From Phytophthora vignae f. sp. vignae (Eukaryota > Oomycota > Peronosporomycetes > Peronosporales > Peronosporaceae), in the NCBI GenBank assembly GCA_016169955.1, contig JABJUM010000093.1, positions 124,001-188,000 of the forward strand: a DNA stretch of 64,000 nucleotides, given 5' to 3'. Both the position numbers and the translations under genes were made by a program. Below the pieces are notes generated by a model. That model ran no database searches and was not told where the DNA came from. It saw nothing but the letters and a program-made list of their open reading frames with translations. Of the stretch, positions 9,227 to 19,384 are shown piece after piece; the first letter of the stretch is position 1; each line of letters opens with the position of its first letter.

Positions 9227-12200
9227 GCAAGTCTATCGTGTACGCCGCGCCGTGTCAGCTGAGGACCGCGAAGGGTCCAATGAAGCGGTGCTTCAGCTTG
9301 TTGCTCTCGACCGAGCTAACTGTGTTTAGCGGTAGGTTTCTAGTATCTAGGAGAACTAAATCCCCAACCTTAAACACGTTCATGTTTCCTCTTCCATTTC
9401 TGTCAGAGTACTCCTTCTGTTTATCTTGGGCTTGAGCCATGATGTCTCGCACCCTACTGATGATGTTCACCCTGTCTTCGACAAACGAGGACAATTGCTT
9501 CCGCAAGGCGGCTGGGCTCACGTCCGAGACCTGGGAGAAAAGGGTTTTCCGAGCCTCTCCCCCACTTACGACCGAAGCCCCGGTGCGGCCTCGTAATGTG
9601 AGCGGCACCTGAGGGTGGCGTAACCCGTTGAGGTAAAAGGGCGTAAAGCCCGTCGATGCATGCATCGCGTTGTTGAGTGCGAACTCAATGATCCGCCGTC
9701 GACATCGACAGCCGTGTGCCCAGAAGGCTAAACAGCGTCTGCCAGAACGCAGCGGTGAACCGCGGGTCTCGGTCAGAGACGATGGTCTCGGGCAGACCGT
9801 GGTGTCGGAAGACACAGTCCATGAACAGGCGAGCGACCTCAGCGCCAGTGACTGTGTCACGAACCGGAGCAAAGTGTACCATCTTGCTCAGGCGGCACAC
9901 AAAGGCAACAACGCCGGTGTTGCCACGGTCATCGGCCGGAAGCCCGAAGACAAAGTCGAGACTCATCGACTTCCAGCAGTCCACTGGGACGGGCAGGCTC
10001 TGCAAAGGAGCCGAGGCGTGACCAGCAGGCTTCACGCGCTGGCACGTCTCGCACGTCCGGACGTAGGTGGCGACCCACTTGTACATGTGAGGCCACCAGA
10101 ACATCTGAGAGACGGACGCGTACGTCTTCTCACGGCCGAGATGGCCACTGGATGGCGCATCGTGCGCTTCCATCAGGATGTCGTACTTGAGATCCTCGTC
10201 GTTGGGCACGACAATACGGGGAGGATCCTCGGGCTCCACCCTATAGTGGAGCAAGCCATCAGCCCACTCATAGCGATGCAGCCGTGCACGCTGGCGGGGC
10301 GTGAGCCACTCAGCCTTGGCGTCAGCGCCAGCGGCTAAGAACCGCACCACAGACCCAAGGTTGGCATCGTCTCGGTATGCCAACCGGATGCGATCATACA
10401 GATCCGTCGTGACTCGACTAATGTGAGCAAGCTCGTAGTCGGGTCGGCGCGACAGCGCATCGGCAAGCACGTTAAGCTTGCCCGGCTTGTACTCAACGCG
10501 GAAGTTGTATTCCGCGAAGAATGACAGCCAGCGCGCCATCCGCTGAGAGAGCTGCGGCGAGTTGACGGCAGTCCGCAAGGACGCGTGGTCTGTATAGACG
10601 ACAAAGGGCGTCGAGCCTAGGAGGTGCACTCGGAACTTGACAAGAGCGTTCTTCATGGCAAGTAGCTCCTTGTCGTGGACTGGGTAGTTCCGTTCGGCTG
10701 CCTTGAGCTGCCTGGACTGGAACGAGATGACTCGTTCGCGGCCTTCATCATCGGCCTGCAATAGCGCACAGCCAATTGCGTAGTCGGACGCATCACAGAC
10801 AACGCTGAAAGGCTTCGTCTCGTCCGGCAAGGCCAGGACGGGCGCGCGCTGTAAGCTCGCCTTGATGTCGTCAAACGCATCTTGATGACGCTGTTCCCAG
10901 CGCCAGTCGACGTCCTTCTTCAGGAGATCCGACAGCGGCCGTGCCAATCCGGCGTAGCCAGCACTGTACTTGTGCAAGTAGTTGGCAAGGCCCAACCACT
11001 GTCGTAGGTCCTTCTGCGACCGAGGTGGCGGCCCAGCCCCGATGGCTTTCACCTTCTCCGGGTCCGCCCGGACCCCGGCGCTGCTGACGAAGCAGCCCAG
11101 GACCTTGATCTCCTCAGCTGCGAACACGCACTTGTCGATGTTGGCGTATAGCTTGTTCGCTCGCATGACTTCAAACACACGCCGAAGGTGTTGGAGATGC
11201 ACCTCCATGGCCGTCTGGCCTGCCTCGGCACGGCTGTGGACGAAGATGTCGTCAAAGTACGTCTGTGCGAACGCGCGCAAAAGTCGGAACAGTTGTGTGA
11301 CCAAGCGATTGAACGTTGCCGGGGCGTTTGAAAGCCTCTGAGGCATGACCAGCCACTCCCAGAGCATGCCGCTCGGCGTACTCACTGCCGTGAGAGGGAT
11401 GTCGCTCTCGCGCATCAGGATCTGGTAGTATCCGTCCACCAGGTCCAGCGCGCTGTACAGCGTGCAGCCGGCCATGTTGTTAAGCAACACGTCCTTGCGC
11501 GGGATCGGTGTCTGCGCAGGCACTGTCGCGCTGTTCAGCTTGTTGTAAGCATGAACCAGACGCCACTTTCCGTTCGGTTTACGAACACAGAAGGTAGGTG
11601 TCGAGTGCGGAGACTTCGACTCCCGCACCATGCCTGCCTTTGCCTTGGCGGCAAAGAAGGCATCAATGACTTCACACTGCTCCCGGGGAAGAGGCCATTG
11701 CCTCGTGACACAGTACTTCGTGCCCGACACGAGGTCAATCTCGTGCCTGATTCCCCTGTCTGGTGGGAGTTTGGACGGCGGGTCCTTGGACACCACGTCC
11801 TCGAACTCCTTCACCAAGAGATGCACTGGATCCTTCGGGTTCTTGAGGATCTCAGAACCCATGCGCGACACGCGCTGTCTTCGGAACTCTTCCAGGACGT
11901 CCTTGTCCATGACCGAGGACGAGTTCAACTCGGCCGTCGAAGGCTCCGGCCTAAGGAGAACCAACTCTGCGATCTCCCCGGCCTGTAGCTCGGCCAGGAA
12001 GTCCTCCATGGCGAGCTCTTCAAGGTTCAGTAATTCTGAAACCTCGGGCAGTGCTGTGAGCTGGACAGCCCCTGCCTTGACCCGACGACCGGTCACACCG
12101 TCGAAGATGTGATAGCATTCTTCGGCGGCTGGAGCCCTCACTGGAGGCTCGGAGTCGCTGGCGACTGGCATGGTCGGCCTCATGACTAAGCCCGGCTTAC

Positions 12201-13329
12201 GACGTGACCCTCGGGTGTCTTCGTCTTGTGGCACCGCCTTGACGGCACCACTGATCGTCTTGATCTTGTGCGGAACTATGTTACCCGCCTTGTTCTTGAG
12301 CGGAACTTGGTTACCCGCCTTGCTGGGTGGAACTATGTTACCCACCTCGCCGTGTGGAACTTGGTTACCCACACCAGGAGCGCCTCCAGCGCCTCCCGCA
12401 TCAGTTATGGTCTGAGTGACCTCCTGTGGAACTATGTTACCCACATCGGAAGCGCCTGCAGTGCCTTCCTCATCAGTTATGGTCTGAGTGACCTCGCGTG
12501 GAACTTGGTTACCCACGCCAGCGCCAGCGGCGCCTTCTCCAGCAGCGTCTGTTGCCTGTGGTACTTCGTTACCCGCATGTGGACCTACGTTACCCAACTG
12601 GTAGGTGCTGTCCAGCACCTCCACTCTTAGGCCTTGACCGGCCCGGTCGGAGTCGACGTCAGTCTCGACGGACCCCAAGAACTCGTTAGACGCTGCTGCG
12701 TCCTGGCGGCCCTCGCGGGCACCCCAGCTGCTGCCAGAGGTGGGAACATGACTCACCAATGCTCTGTCAGAGCGTGGGGGACGGCTAGCCCCGATGGCTT
12801 TGCCGCGCCAGTCTATCCAAGGCTCGTGCTTCTCCAGCCACGGCATGCCAAGGATCACGTCGTACTTGTCCATGTCTAGGACCAAGAACGGCTCCGTGCT
12901 GTCGAAGTCCTCGAACTTGACAGCGAGGTCCATGTGGACCCGAGGTACTTCTACCACTGTACCGTCGGCCAGTCTTACTGAGACCAGCCCGTTGCCTTTG
13001 CTGCCTCGCAGCGCATCGGCGTACTTGTCGCGATTACGTGCGACAGTCTGGCTGCGCGCAAAGTTCTTCGACGCCCCAGAGTCGATCAAGATTCTCAAGG
13101 GATGATCGTATCCCGGTACACTCGCGTATACCACAAGCAGCCCACCGCTGCCCTTCTCCGCTTCGAGAGTACACAGACTCTCAGGGGCTAAGTCCCCATG
13201 GCGTGCGCCACCCGCACGCCCCTCATGAAGACTTAGTGTTTCCCCAGTAGGGCGCCCCGCCCCAACTGGTGTCCGGCGTTCCCCCCTGGTTCCTGGAGCG
13301 CGGCTTCTGCCAGCGACCCCTAGAACCAA
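8409..13329 (-). pseudogene. pol: Chromovirus pol polyprotein with chromodomain, broken
   Basis: In order on the minus strand: aspartic protease (LIDSGASKNF near 13080), a Gly-Asn-x-Val-Pro repeat linker (about 12260-12620), reverse transcriptase (catalytic YFDD in TYFDDIFVHS near 11250), RNase H (DASDYAIGCALL near 10780), integrase zinc finger (H-H-C-C across HDAPSSGH and TCETC near 10050-10170), integrase core Asp residues (MSLDFVFGLP and VSDRDPRF), a GPF-type C-terminal module and a chromodomain (HYHVERVVQERR with LVDWRGYPESDNSWEP, about 8430-8620). Damage: a deletion at about 9687-9692 removes the core between the TADH and IEFALNN blocks, including the catalytic Glu, and shifts the frame; a TGA stands at 9255-9257. 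The usual small residue in the RT motif before LSNAPATF is Arg (MPQRLSNAP). The start at 13329 overlaps gag in another frame, implying frameshift expression. Confidence 0.9.
12260..12620 (-). repeat. Gly-Asn-x-Val-Pro coding repeat in pol
   Basis: Eight spaced copies of a five-residue motif occur between protease and reverse transcriptase. They start with divergent GNVGP and GNEVP and then alternate GNQVP and GNIVP three times. Two flanking segments share the spacer EVTQTITD. At the DNA level the unit appears on the plus strand as variants of ggaactatgttaccc and ggaacttggttaccc. Confidence 0.7.
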
Positions 13330-14269
13330 AGGGCCTCGAAGAGAACTTCTTCTTCAGTCCTCCCGCGGGACAGGCACGTTTCATGTGCCCAAGCTTGCCA
13401 CAGCCGTAGCAGCCAATGTCGCTCAGCTCGGCCATGCCCAGATCCATGGGAACCGGTCCGTTGGTCGCTCCACTACCGGAGTTACCACTAGGCGCACCGC
13501 CAGAGGCAGGGTTGCTCTGCCACACCGTGGCGGGGGTACGAGCCTGCTTGTGGCTGTGCTCCTCCTGGAGGGCAATCTGAATCGCCTCCTCCATAGTGTT
13601 TGCCTGCACCCGGAACAGTTGCGTGCGGGCAGGGACGACACGCAGATCGTCCATAAACACGGTCACCATGATGTGTTCAGGCAGGGGGTTCCCCACCAGA
13701 GAGGCAGTGAGCACTCGCATCTCCTGGATGTACTCATGCAGCTCGCGCCTTCCTTGTTTGCAGGCGAGGAAGCGCGAGTGCTGGCGGTACTCGTAGTTCG
13801 CCGGGAGGAACGCGGCCCGCAGCTGCTCGCACAGCTGGGACCATGATGCGAAGCATCCAGGCGTCGTCGCTTCGCGCGTGTACGCCCAACTCTTAGCGCG
13901 ACCACTAAGGTTGGAGAGCGCGAAGGCGACACGGAGTCGCTCGTCCGAGACAAGAGCCGCGTCCATCGCGAGCTCGACTTCTCGAACCCAGAAGTGGAGG
14001 TTCTCTCCTTCCTTCCCTTCGAAGGGGTGAACCTTCAGCCGCAGAGGCTTCGGTTGCACCGGCTTCGGCGCGGCTGCAGTGGCCTGCAGCCCTTGAACGT
14101 GGGCGATGAGCCCTCGCTCGTAGGTGTCAAACGCGTTGATACGCTCAACCTGCTCAGCCGGCGTCGCCGCCGCTAAGCTGCGCAGGGCATCTGTCCCAAA
14201 GATGCCTGCCATCTTCCGAACGGACTCGTACTGCGAGTCGTTCAGATGAGGAAACTCCGTCCGATCCAT
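13223..14269 (-). CDS. gag: Chromovirus Gag
   Basis: This encodes 348 residues and is intact. The N-terminal half contains a retrotransposon-gag core (LHFWVREVELAMDAALVSDE; FASWSQLCEQLRAAFLPANY; LHEYIQEMRVL), followed by a glutamine-rich linker and one CCHC zinc knuckle, CYGCGKLGHMKRAC, near residue 285. The tail is basic and Gly/Arg/Ser-rich. Gag forms the particle that packages the element's RNA in the cytoplasm. The stop at 13223 lies inside the 5' part of the pol frame, an overlap of about 107 bp in a different frame, so pol would need programmed frameshifting. The ATG at 14269 lies about 85 bp inside the 5' LTR end, as expected. Confidence 0.88.
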   Translation of the reverse strand: MDRTEFPHLNDSQYESVRKMAGIFGTDALRSLAAATPAEQVERINAFDTYERGLIAHVQGLQATAAAPKPVQPKPLRLKVHPFEGKEGENLHFWVREVELAMDAALVSDERLRVAFALSNLSGRAKSWAYTREATTPGCFASWSQLCEQLRAAFLPANYEYRQHSRFLACKQGRRELHEYIQEMRVLTASLVGNPLPEHIMVTVFMDDLRVVPARTQLFRVQANTMEEAIQIALQEEHSHKQARTPATVWQSNPASGGAPSGNSGSGATNGPVPMDLGMAELSDIGCYGCGKLGHMKRACPAGGLKKKFSSRPFGSRGRWQKPRSRNQGGTPDTSWGGAPYWGNTKSS

Positions 14270-14339
14270 CTTGGCTCACTCGATGAGACCACAGAGGATT
14301 CAGGTAGTCCAATCTACCCGCGTAGGCGCAAGATTGACT

Positions 14340-14354
14340 ACAAGTGCTACCAAG
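14340..14354 (-). other. Primer-binding site of the chromovirus
   Basis: On the minus strand, TGGTAGCACTTGTAG starts at 14354, directly after the LTR remnant (14355-14400, ending CA-C). It has the TGG start complementary to a tRNA CCA end. The tRNA was not identified. Confidence 0.5.
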
Positions 14355-14400
14355 TGTGACAGGGCACAGAGCACTTCTTAACAGAGGAAGCTGGAGTATA
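14355..14400 (-). repeat. 5' LTR remnant (46 bp)
   Basis: It reads tgtgacagggcacagagcac and continues with cttcttaacagaggaagctg, matching the outer end of the LTR at 6477. It stops abruptly at 14400 where Tc1-like coding sequence begins, so most of the 5' LTR and the element's promoter are gone. Confidence 0.75.
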
Positions 14401-14402
14401 CG

Positions 14403-14975
14403 GTGGACCAAAAGGAAGTCATGTGGCCCATGATCATCTTTTCAGATGAGATAAAGTTTAATTTGGACGGACCTGATGGCTACAAGCACTATTGGCGGAG
14501 GGTTGCTGATGGTGTGTGTGTGTGGGGGGGGGGGGGGGGGGCTTCGGAACCAAGGGGAAGTCGGAGTTGGTGGTGCTGGAGGGCGCCAGAACTCTGGCCA
14601 CTACATCTACACTGTGTCGGAGCATCTGTTCCGTCCGCGCACAAGCACTATGGTACGGATTTTGTGTTTATGCAGGACAATGCATCGATTCACGCATCTA
14701 ACGAGACGAGATCGTTCTTCCAGGAGATCGGGGTGCAGCTTCTGGACTGGCCAGCGCGCTCACCCGATCTCAACGCAATCGAAAATGTCTGGGCTATTCT
14801 AGCCAGGAAGGTCTACGGCCATGGAAAGCAGTACAACTCCGTGCCAGAACTTACTGCCGCAGCCATGCAAGCTTGGGACTCGCTCACGATGAAAGAGCTG
14901 CAAGATCTTTTGGACACCATGCCAGCTCGTTGCTTCGAAGTCGCGCGCAAGAATGGAGACAAGACCCACTACTAG
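14403..14975 (+). pseudogene. Tc1/mariner-family transposase, truncated and frameshifted
   Basis: This is the C-terminal catalytic part of a Tc1-like DDE transposase. Visible motifs are the first catalytic Asp in IIFSDEIKFNLDG, the second in FVFMQDNASIHAS, and the third acidic residue in RSPDLNAIENVWAIL. A run of about 16 G bases at 14525-14540 breaks the reading frame: the GTKGKSELVVLEGARTL segment is in a different frame from the rest. The N-terminal DNA-binding domains are absent because the sequence starts at the LTR junction. It would cut and paste DNA in the nucleus if whole; this copy cannot. Confidence 0.85.
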
Positions 14976-15226
14976 GTACATGGCTACATTTTGATAATAC
15001 AAAAATCAAGTCATTTTTTTGTCCCAAAGTTTTCTCGCGGGCCGATTTCTAGATAGTTGTAGGGCAGCCTATAGATAAACTGCGAAATCTAGGTCGTTGT
15101 CACAAGTGCCTTCTTCGGCTATGTGATTGGACGAACATATTTAAATAGCAACCCGTAGTTCGTTCTAGAAGCCGAGATATGGACTCGGACGTGAGTGTCC
15201 CAAACCTTTTGTCGCGCAGTGTAGCA
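14976..15226 (+). mobile_element. 3' flank and probable right end of the Tc1-like element
   Basis: The 3' flank ends in ttttgtcgcgcagtgta at about 15210-15226, which has the CACTGCGCGAC-type terminus (reverse-complemented) followed by TA that mariner-like elements show. The matching left end is missing, so this is a tentative boundary. A related string, tttttgtcccaaagttttct, occurs at 15017. Confidence 0.4.
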
Positions 15227-15790
15227 GGGTACAGTTGCAAATTCTCACCGTTCTAGTAACAGCTCGACCCGCCACTCCACACCCGGGTACACGCCATTAT
15301 AATGGCGTGCCATCGCTGAGCTAGGTGGAGTCGATTTACATTTAAATTATACAAGCTCGGTGTGCCCCAATGATGACTCGATCACTCAACTAGCTGAGTT
15401 GTAGGAAAATATACACTGATGCACGAGGTGACAACACCCCCAGTAGTTATACGCCGATGCTGTACGCGGTTAGCCGTACTGCTCTAGGGCGCGGCAGCAG
15501 TTGAAAGGATGAATAAGTAAAATCGCTGGTATGCGTAACTCGAGGAGAGTCGAAACGTTTCTAGAACACGGCCACCTGGTTTGCGTAGGTGTTGGCGCTA
15601 TGGATACTGTACTGGCTTTCGGTGAAACTTGTTGAATAAGCTCTGAGGAGTTGAGGTGCCAGCAGCCTCTGTGTTTTTGTAAACTTACAAAAGGCACACA
15701 CACAATTGTGCCATCGTAAAACAGCCAAATCTGGCTGGACATGCGCAAATTTCTTGAGGCGCACGGACCACCTTCGCATAATACCATTTT
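15227..15790. other. Intergenic, small palindrome only
   Basis: No gene was recognised. A perfect 20-bp palindrome, cacgccattataatggcgtg, lies at 15290-15309. Nothing else stands out before the microsatellite. Confidence 0.45.
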
Positions 15791-15888
15791 TGTATTGTAT
15801 TGTATTGTATTGTATTGTATTGTATTGTATTGTATTGTATTGTATTGTATTGTATTGTATTGCATTGTATTGTATTGTATTGTATTGT
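15791..15888. repeat. Pentanucleotide microsatellite (TGTAT)n
   Basis: About 19-20 units of TGTAT in tandem, with a single T-to-C change (tgcat) at about 15861. A run of ten or more C bases follows at about 15947-15958. Confidence 0.95.
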
Positions 15889-16322
15889 GAATAAGCGATA
15901 TCACTCTCATTTGTGTAGTAAGACGTAATAGGCGCGGTGGTTATCTCCCCCCCCCCCCGCGTGCGTCAAAGCCACTCGATAGTCCGGTCACAAAAAATTA
16001 GAAGTCGAGACAAAGTTGATACAAACAACTTGAATAAACAATACATAAATGTAGAACACCCTAGCATTTAAAAAAATTAAAATGCTTGCTCAAAAAGGGG
16101 ACCTCCGAATCGGAGTCCGAGGCCCCGCGAAAACAAAAAAGAAGCCTGGGGGCCTCGCACGTAATGGTTCTAAAGTGGTGTGCAATAATAATAATACGTG
16201 TGTTTGCAAGAGCTTTTCCACATATTCTGCAGGAAGCCTGACGTTACCGCACCCTCCGACTCATTCGCCAATCTGATAACGAACCTGCCACATCCTCGAT
16301 AAAAATCTGCACACGCCATTTT

Positions 16323-16793
16323 CCTCTCTTGTGCAAGAATCCATGTGGGGCTAGAGCTGCTTCATTTTCAGTTAATGAGGGTAGCCTCGGTGCGGCTTGA
16401 ACCGCAAGGCAAGCCGAGGCACCCCCCGGGATGGTGGGTGGGTAAAAATTCTACGTCGCCTACTTGCGAGCGCACGTGGTCGAATCGCTCAGCGCTGAGC
16501 GAAAGACCGAATGAAGCAGCTCACCTACTCGACCTCCTCGACACTACCGCTTGAACCGTGCACCCAGATTTAGACTTCCGTTGGTCAGGTCGCTGGGACA
16601 AGACGGACAAAACAAGCCCGAGGAGGCCGCTAACAGCATCATGGACTCGTCGTCCTTGGGAAGGAGCTTGGCATCTTGTCGGACTCGTTCCCTGATGCGA
16701 TCTTGTGTGTTGAAGTTGTTGTACATGGCCTTCTCTTACGTCGAACCCGAAAAACGCGTTTCCGACCTTCGTTGCACTGCGGTGGAAACTTCT
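16323..16793. mobile_element. 471-bp insertion of unknown class
   Basis: The paralogous copy at about 30210 reads straight through (gccatttttgatcttg). Here the sequence catttt occurs on both sides (16317-16322 and 16794-16799), a likely 6-bp target duplication. The interior has a minus-strand frame (MYNNFNTQDRIRERVRQDAK) that is not recognised and a GC-rich part near 16385-16435. It has no inverted termini, so it may be a gene fragment or a retro-inserted sequence. Confidence 0.5.
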
Positions 16794-16926
16794 CATTTTG
16801 ATCTTGTCATTAGCTTTTGCCGCAAAACCATAAAATCAGCAGTGTGCGCTGCGAACCGGCAACCAACAACGTCCGCTGCAGCACAAGATGTACCAACTCT
16901 ACAGTATAATGCGCCAGATATTAGCC

Positions 16927-16940
16927 GGGCCACGTGGCCC
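16927..16940. promoter_or_regulatory. CACGTG palindrome upstream of effector gene
   Basis: The perfect 14-bp palindrome GGGCCACGTGGCCC lies about 257 bp before the effector ATG. The duplicate on the minus strand keeps it and extends it to 18 bp (ccgggccacgtggcccgg near 30066). CACGTG is the classic bHLH/bZIP (E-box/G-box) core; binding here is inference. Confidence 0.5.
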
Positions 16941-17196
16941 TGTCACCCGCTATTGCGTGAGAACAATCCGCTATTACGTGAGAATCATCGGCTTTGCGTG
17001 AGATGGACTCGAAAATGCCGGCGGTAAAGACTACAGTACACAATGCAATGGTGTTTACTGCTCCGAAGAATGCACCTTGTTTACTGCTGTTCCTGGCGTT
17101 TGATCTCGAGCCGATTCAATATGCCGTCACTCCTCAGTTTGCGGCTTCAAACGCAACAGCTCTAGTGCCAAGTCCAAAGAAAAACGTAAAGTGACT

Positions 17197-17871
17197 ATGC
17201 GCCTTTACCGCGTTATCGCACTCACTGCTGTCACCCTGTTGGCCGCCAATCTAGTCGTGGCAAACTCGAATTCGGCAACGGCACGTGAGCTCCCAGCTTC
17301 CGCTCGCTCTCTCCAGAAGAATGTTGCCCCAGCCACGATTCCTGCGAGTCGATACCACCGGAGACGAAAACGAGGAAGCAAGATGATTCAACCTGAAAAT
17401 TTCCTCGCTGGAGACCATCAAGAACCCGCTGAAGTCGGCAAGCCGAAAGCAGACCAGCAGCTGGTGAAAAGCGGTCAGAACTCCGACGAAGCCGTCACGT
17501 TTCTCAAGCTTGACAAAGTTGGCGACCAGCTTCTTGCTAACTGCGCCCTCAATGTGTGAGAAAAGTACGTCTCCAAGGTCAGCACGTGGAAGGCGGACAG
17601 CGTCATGATCACGAAACTCAAGAAACAATATGGCGATGCAAAGCTCGCGGAGATGCTGGAGGGGGCGACGAAGGTAGAGAAGACGCGTACTAAGATCGCC
17701 AAGAGGCTGCACACCGCGCACTTTGACAGCTGGCTCAGCGCGGGATACACGAATCCAAATGAGGCTATTTCCCAGGTCGTTAAAGTAGGTAGCACCACGA
17801 ACCCCGACAGTTGTCAGCTTATCTGGCAGGCATACTTAGACTACCTCGTAGACCGACTCACAGGGTTTTGA
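17197..17871 (+). pseudogene. RXLR-type effector with in-frame stop at a core tryptophan
   Basis: The ATG at 17197 starts MRLYRVIALTAVTLLAANLV, a signal peptide typical of Phytophthora RXLR effectors. At residues 52-55, where RXLR is expected, the sequence is RYHR; no EER follows. The first frame ends at TGA 17557-17559 (codon 121). The same frame then stays open for another 104 codons (YVSKVSTWKADSV; FDSWLSAGYTNPNEA), which look like the C-terminal WY-type helical module. The related pseudogene at 975-1653 has TGG at this position, so the stop replaces the conserved tryptophan. Either the gene is recently dead, or it makes a 120-residue secreted protein lacking most of the C-terminal domain. 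RXLR effectors act inside plant cells on immune components; the target is unknown. Confidence 0.75.
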
Positions 17872-18152
17872 AATTCGATCAAGTCTATCTCAAGACCGGA
17901 CGACGAATGGTCCCGACTATACAAAAGCTGGGACGAAATATACAACCAGTAGCTCCATAACATACAAACATACAGATGGCTCTACATGTAGCGTTCAATC
18001 ACTCTGAAAGAAGAAGGGGTCTAAATCTTTCAATCAATTGACGGTCTTCTCGCGGCACTCACCCTGCTTTTCTTTCTTCACAACGGTAAATCCGCAGGCC
18101 TCAAGACCACCGAACAAGTATTGCAGAAAACTTCGGCTATCTTTGCGTCCTC
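17872..18152. other. Intergenic, nothing recognised
   Basis: No supported feature lies between the effector locus and the next coding region. Confidence 0.4.
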
Positions 18153-19214
18153 GTGCACATCCACGCCCAGCCCCTGGACAGACAATCGACCATGCTTTAC
18201 ACTCTTCGTGGTGGTGTTCGTGGCTCGACCGATGCGTGCTGCAGAGGGACCACGGCATCACCGCGGGGGTTACGGAGCTATGGGTACAAGCAAATCCATG
18301 CTGAGTGGACTAAACTATGTGTACGTGTGGGGAAGTCAATGACGGCCATCGCTAATGCCCAGAAGGGTACGATACGAGGGAAGAGCTGTAGGCCTACCAA
18401 TGCGGCGACGTCAGGCGTGAGTATGGCACCGCTGATCCGTGCTATTTCTCCTGCCCCTGCACCCAAGGCTACCACCAATACGCCCGCGCGTAACCAAGAC
18501 AGTGGCGTAGTGTTTGCTATTGTGGATCGGAAAGAGACACCGTTTGGAATAAAATACATGGTCAAGTGGTGTGACGAAGCTGATGGGTTTCGGTGAGATG
18601 ACACGTGGGAGTATGGTGTTGGACTTCGGGAGGACGGATTCGATCGTGCGTGCAACGTTGTGGACGAGTGGAAAGTGTCAAAAGTGTCTACATACTACAG
18701 ATTTTGCAAGCTGAATGGACATTGTCACCACATTGGAGCATCGCCCGAAGGCTTATGTGCGTTTTACGCGCTAGGTATTGCGAGTGAGCTGGTGGGTAAC
18801 GCCGGTTGGCACTCCATGGCTCAGGCCCGTCGTTTTATAAGAGAATGTGCTGGCAGGGGTAAACCGATTTCGCCTGAGGGGGTGACGTATGGTGAATTGC
18901 GCTGCTACGTGAAGTTTGCGAATTCGAGGAATCTGAAGCAAGTGAGCACGAAGCTTTTGGATAAAAACGTGTTCGGGGGTGTGACCGGCCACCAGTCCAA
19001 AAGTAAATTGTGCGCAGTTGAGCTCGAAGAAGGTGTCTATATCTGTGCTGCTTTTAGTTCGCTGCGTGTGGCGCACTCTTTCGTTATTGCTGTTGTGCAT
19101 GGGATGAAATTCATCTACGACGACGAGATCGCTGGTGTTGGTATCGGACAGTGCGATTTAAGCTGGATTTATGGTGTGTCGTTTGTGCGCCGTGTGGACA
19201 TCTACGCACGCTGA
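18153..19214 (+). pseudogene. Chromodomain protein with protease-like C-terminal domain, one stop
   Basis: Two blocks in the same frame are separated by one TGA at 18594-18596. Residues about 118-165 resemble a chromodomain (GVVFAIVDRKETPFG, IKYMVKWCDEADGF, then DDTWEYGVGL after the stop). Residues about 185-354 have a layout like a papain-fold cysteine protease: a Cys in SPEGLCAFYALGIA, a His in HSFVIAVVHGMKF and an Asp in IYDDEIAG. The first 110 residues are low-complexity. Such chromodomain proteins are often encoded by mobile elements, and this ORF sits next to a MULE transposase. The protease assignment is inference from spacing alone. The stop falls inside the chromodomain, so the intact protein is probably not made. 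Confidence 0.5.
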
Positions 19215-19384
19215 TTTATTTCACGGGTTCTCTCAAGTTTCTCTTAAATTCTTAACGCACTCTTTCTTTTTGATTGAACTTGGTTCGCTGGGGTGCCTTC
19301 TAACAAGAATCCCAGTTTATTATTCCGACTGGACAAATCATCAGATCTGACGAATTAGATACCCTCGTTTAGTGTGCGCCACAA

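Larger units (their letters stand above)
6477..14400 (-). mobile_element. Ty3/gypsy chromovirus LTR retrotransposon (decayed)
   Basis: The element is read on the minus strand: 5' LTR remnant (14355-14400), primer-binding site, gag, pol (protease, RT, RNase H, integrase), C-terminal chromodomain, an extra ORF on the opposite strand, polypurine tract and 3' LTR (6477-6796). The LTRs match at their shared end (gcacttcttaacagaggaag present in both). The 5' LTR is cut at 14400 by a Tc1-like sequence, so the target duplication cannot be read. Integrase has lost its catalytic Glu region, pol carries a further stop, and the RT has an unusual substitution, so the copy is inactive. A chromodomain normally steers integration towards marked chromatin. 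Confidence 0.9.
16165..17196 (+). promoter_or_regulatory. Duplicated upstream region of the RXLR-like effector locus
   Basis: This region matches the reverse complement of 29811-30361 almost throughout, apart from the 471-bp insertion at 16323-16793. The conservation over several hundred bases without a shared plausible protein suggests a recently copied promoter region rather than a gene. It contains a perfect palindrome GGGCCACGTGGCCC (16927-16940) with a CACGTG core and, 7 bp on, two 21-bp tandem units plus a partial third (16948-17008) of the form cgctattgcgtgagaacaatc. Confidence 0.7.

Noticed and set aside
15470..15910. 146-codon ORF with an NTIQY repeat
   Set aside because: The repeat is the TGTAT microsatellite read on the minus strand.
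16994..17194. 66-codon ORF directly upstream of the effector and its copy at 29813-30013
   Set aside because: Conserved only because the whole upstream region was duplicated; it has no family features and overlaps the probable promoter.
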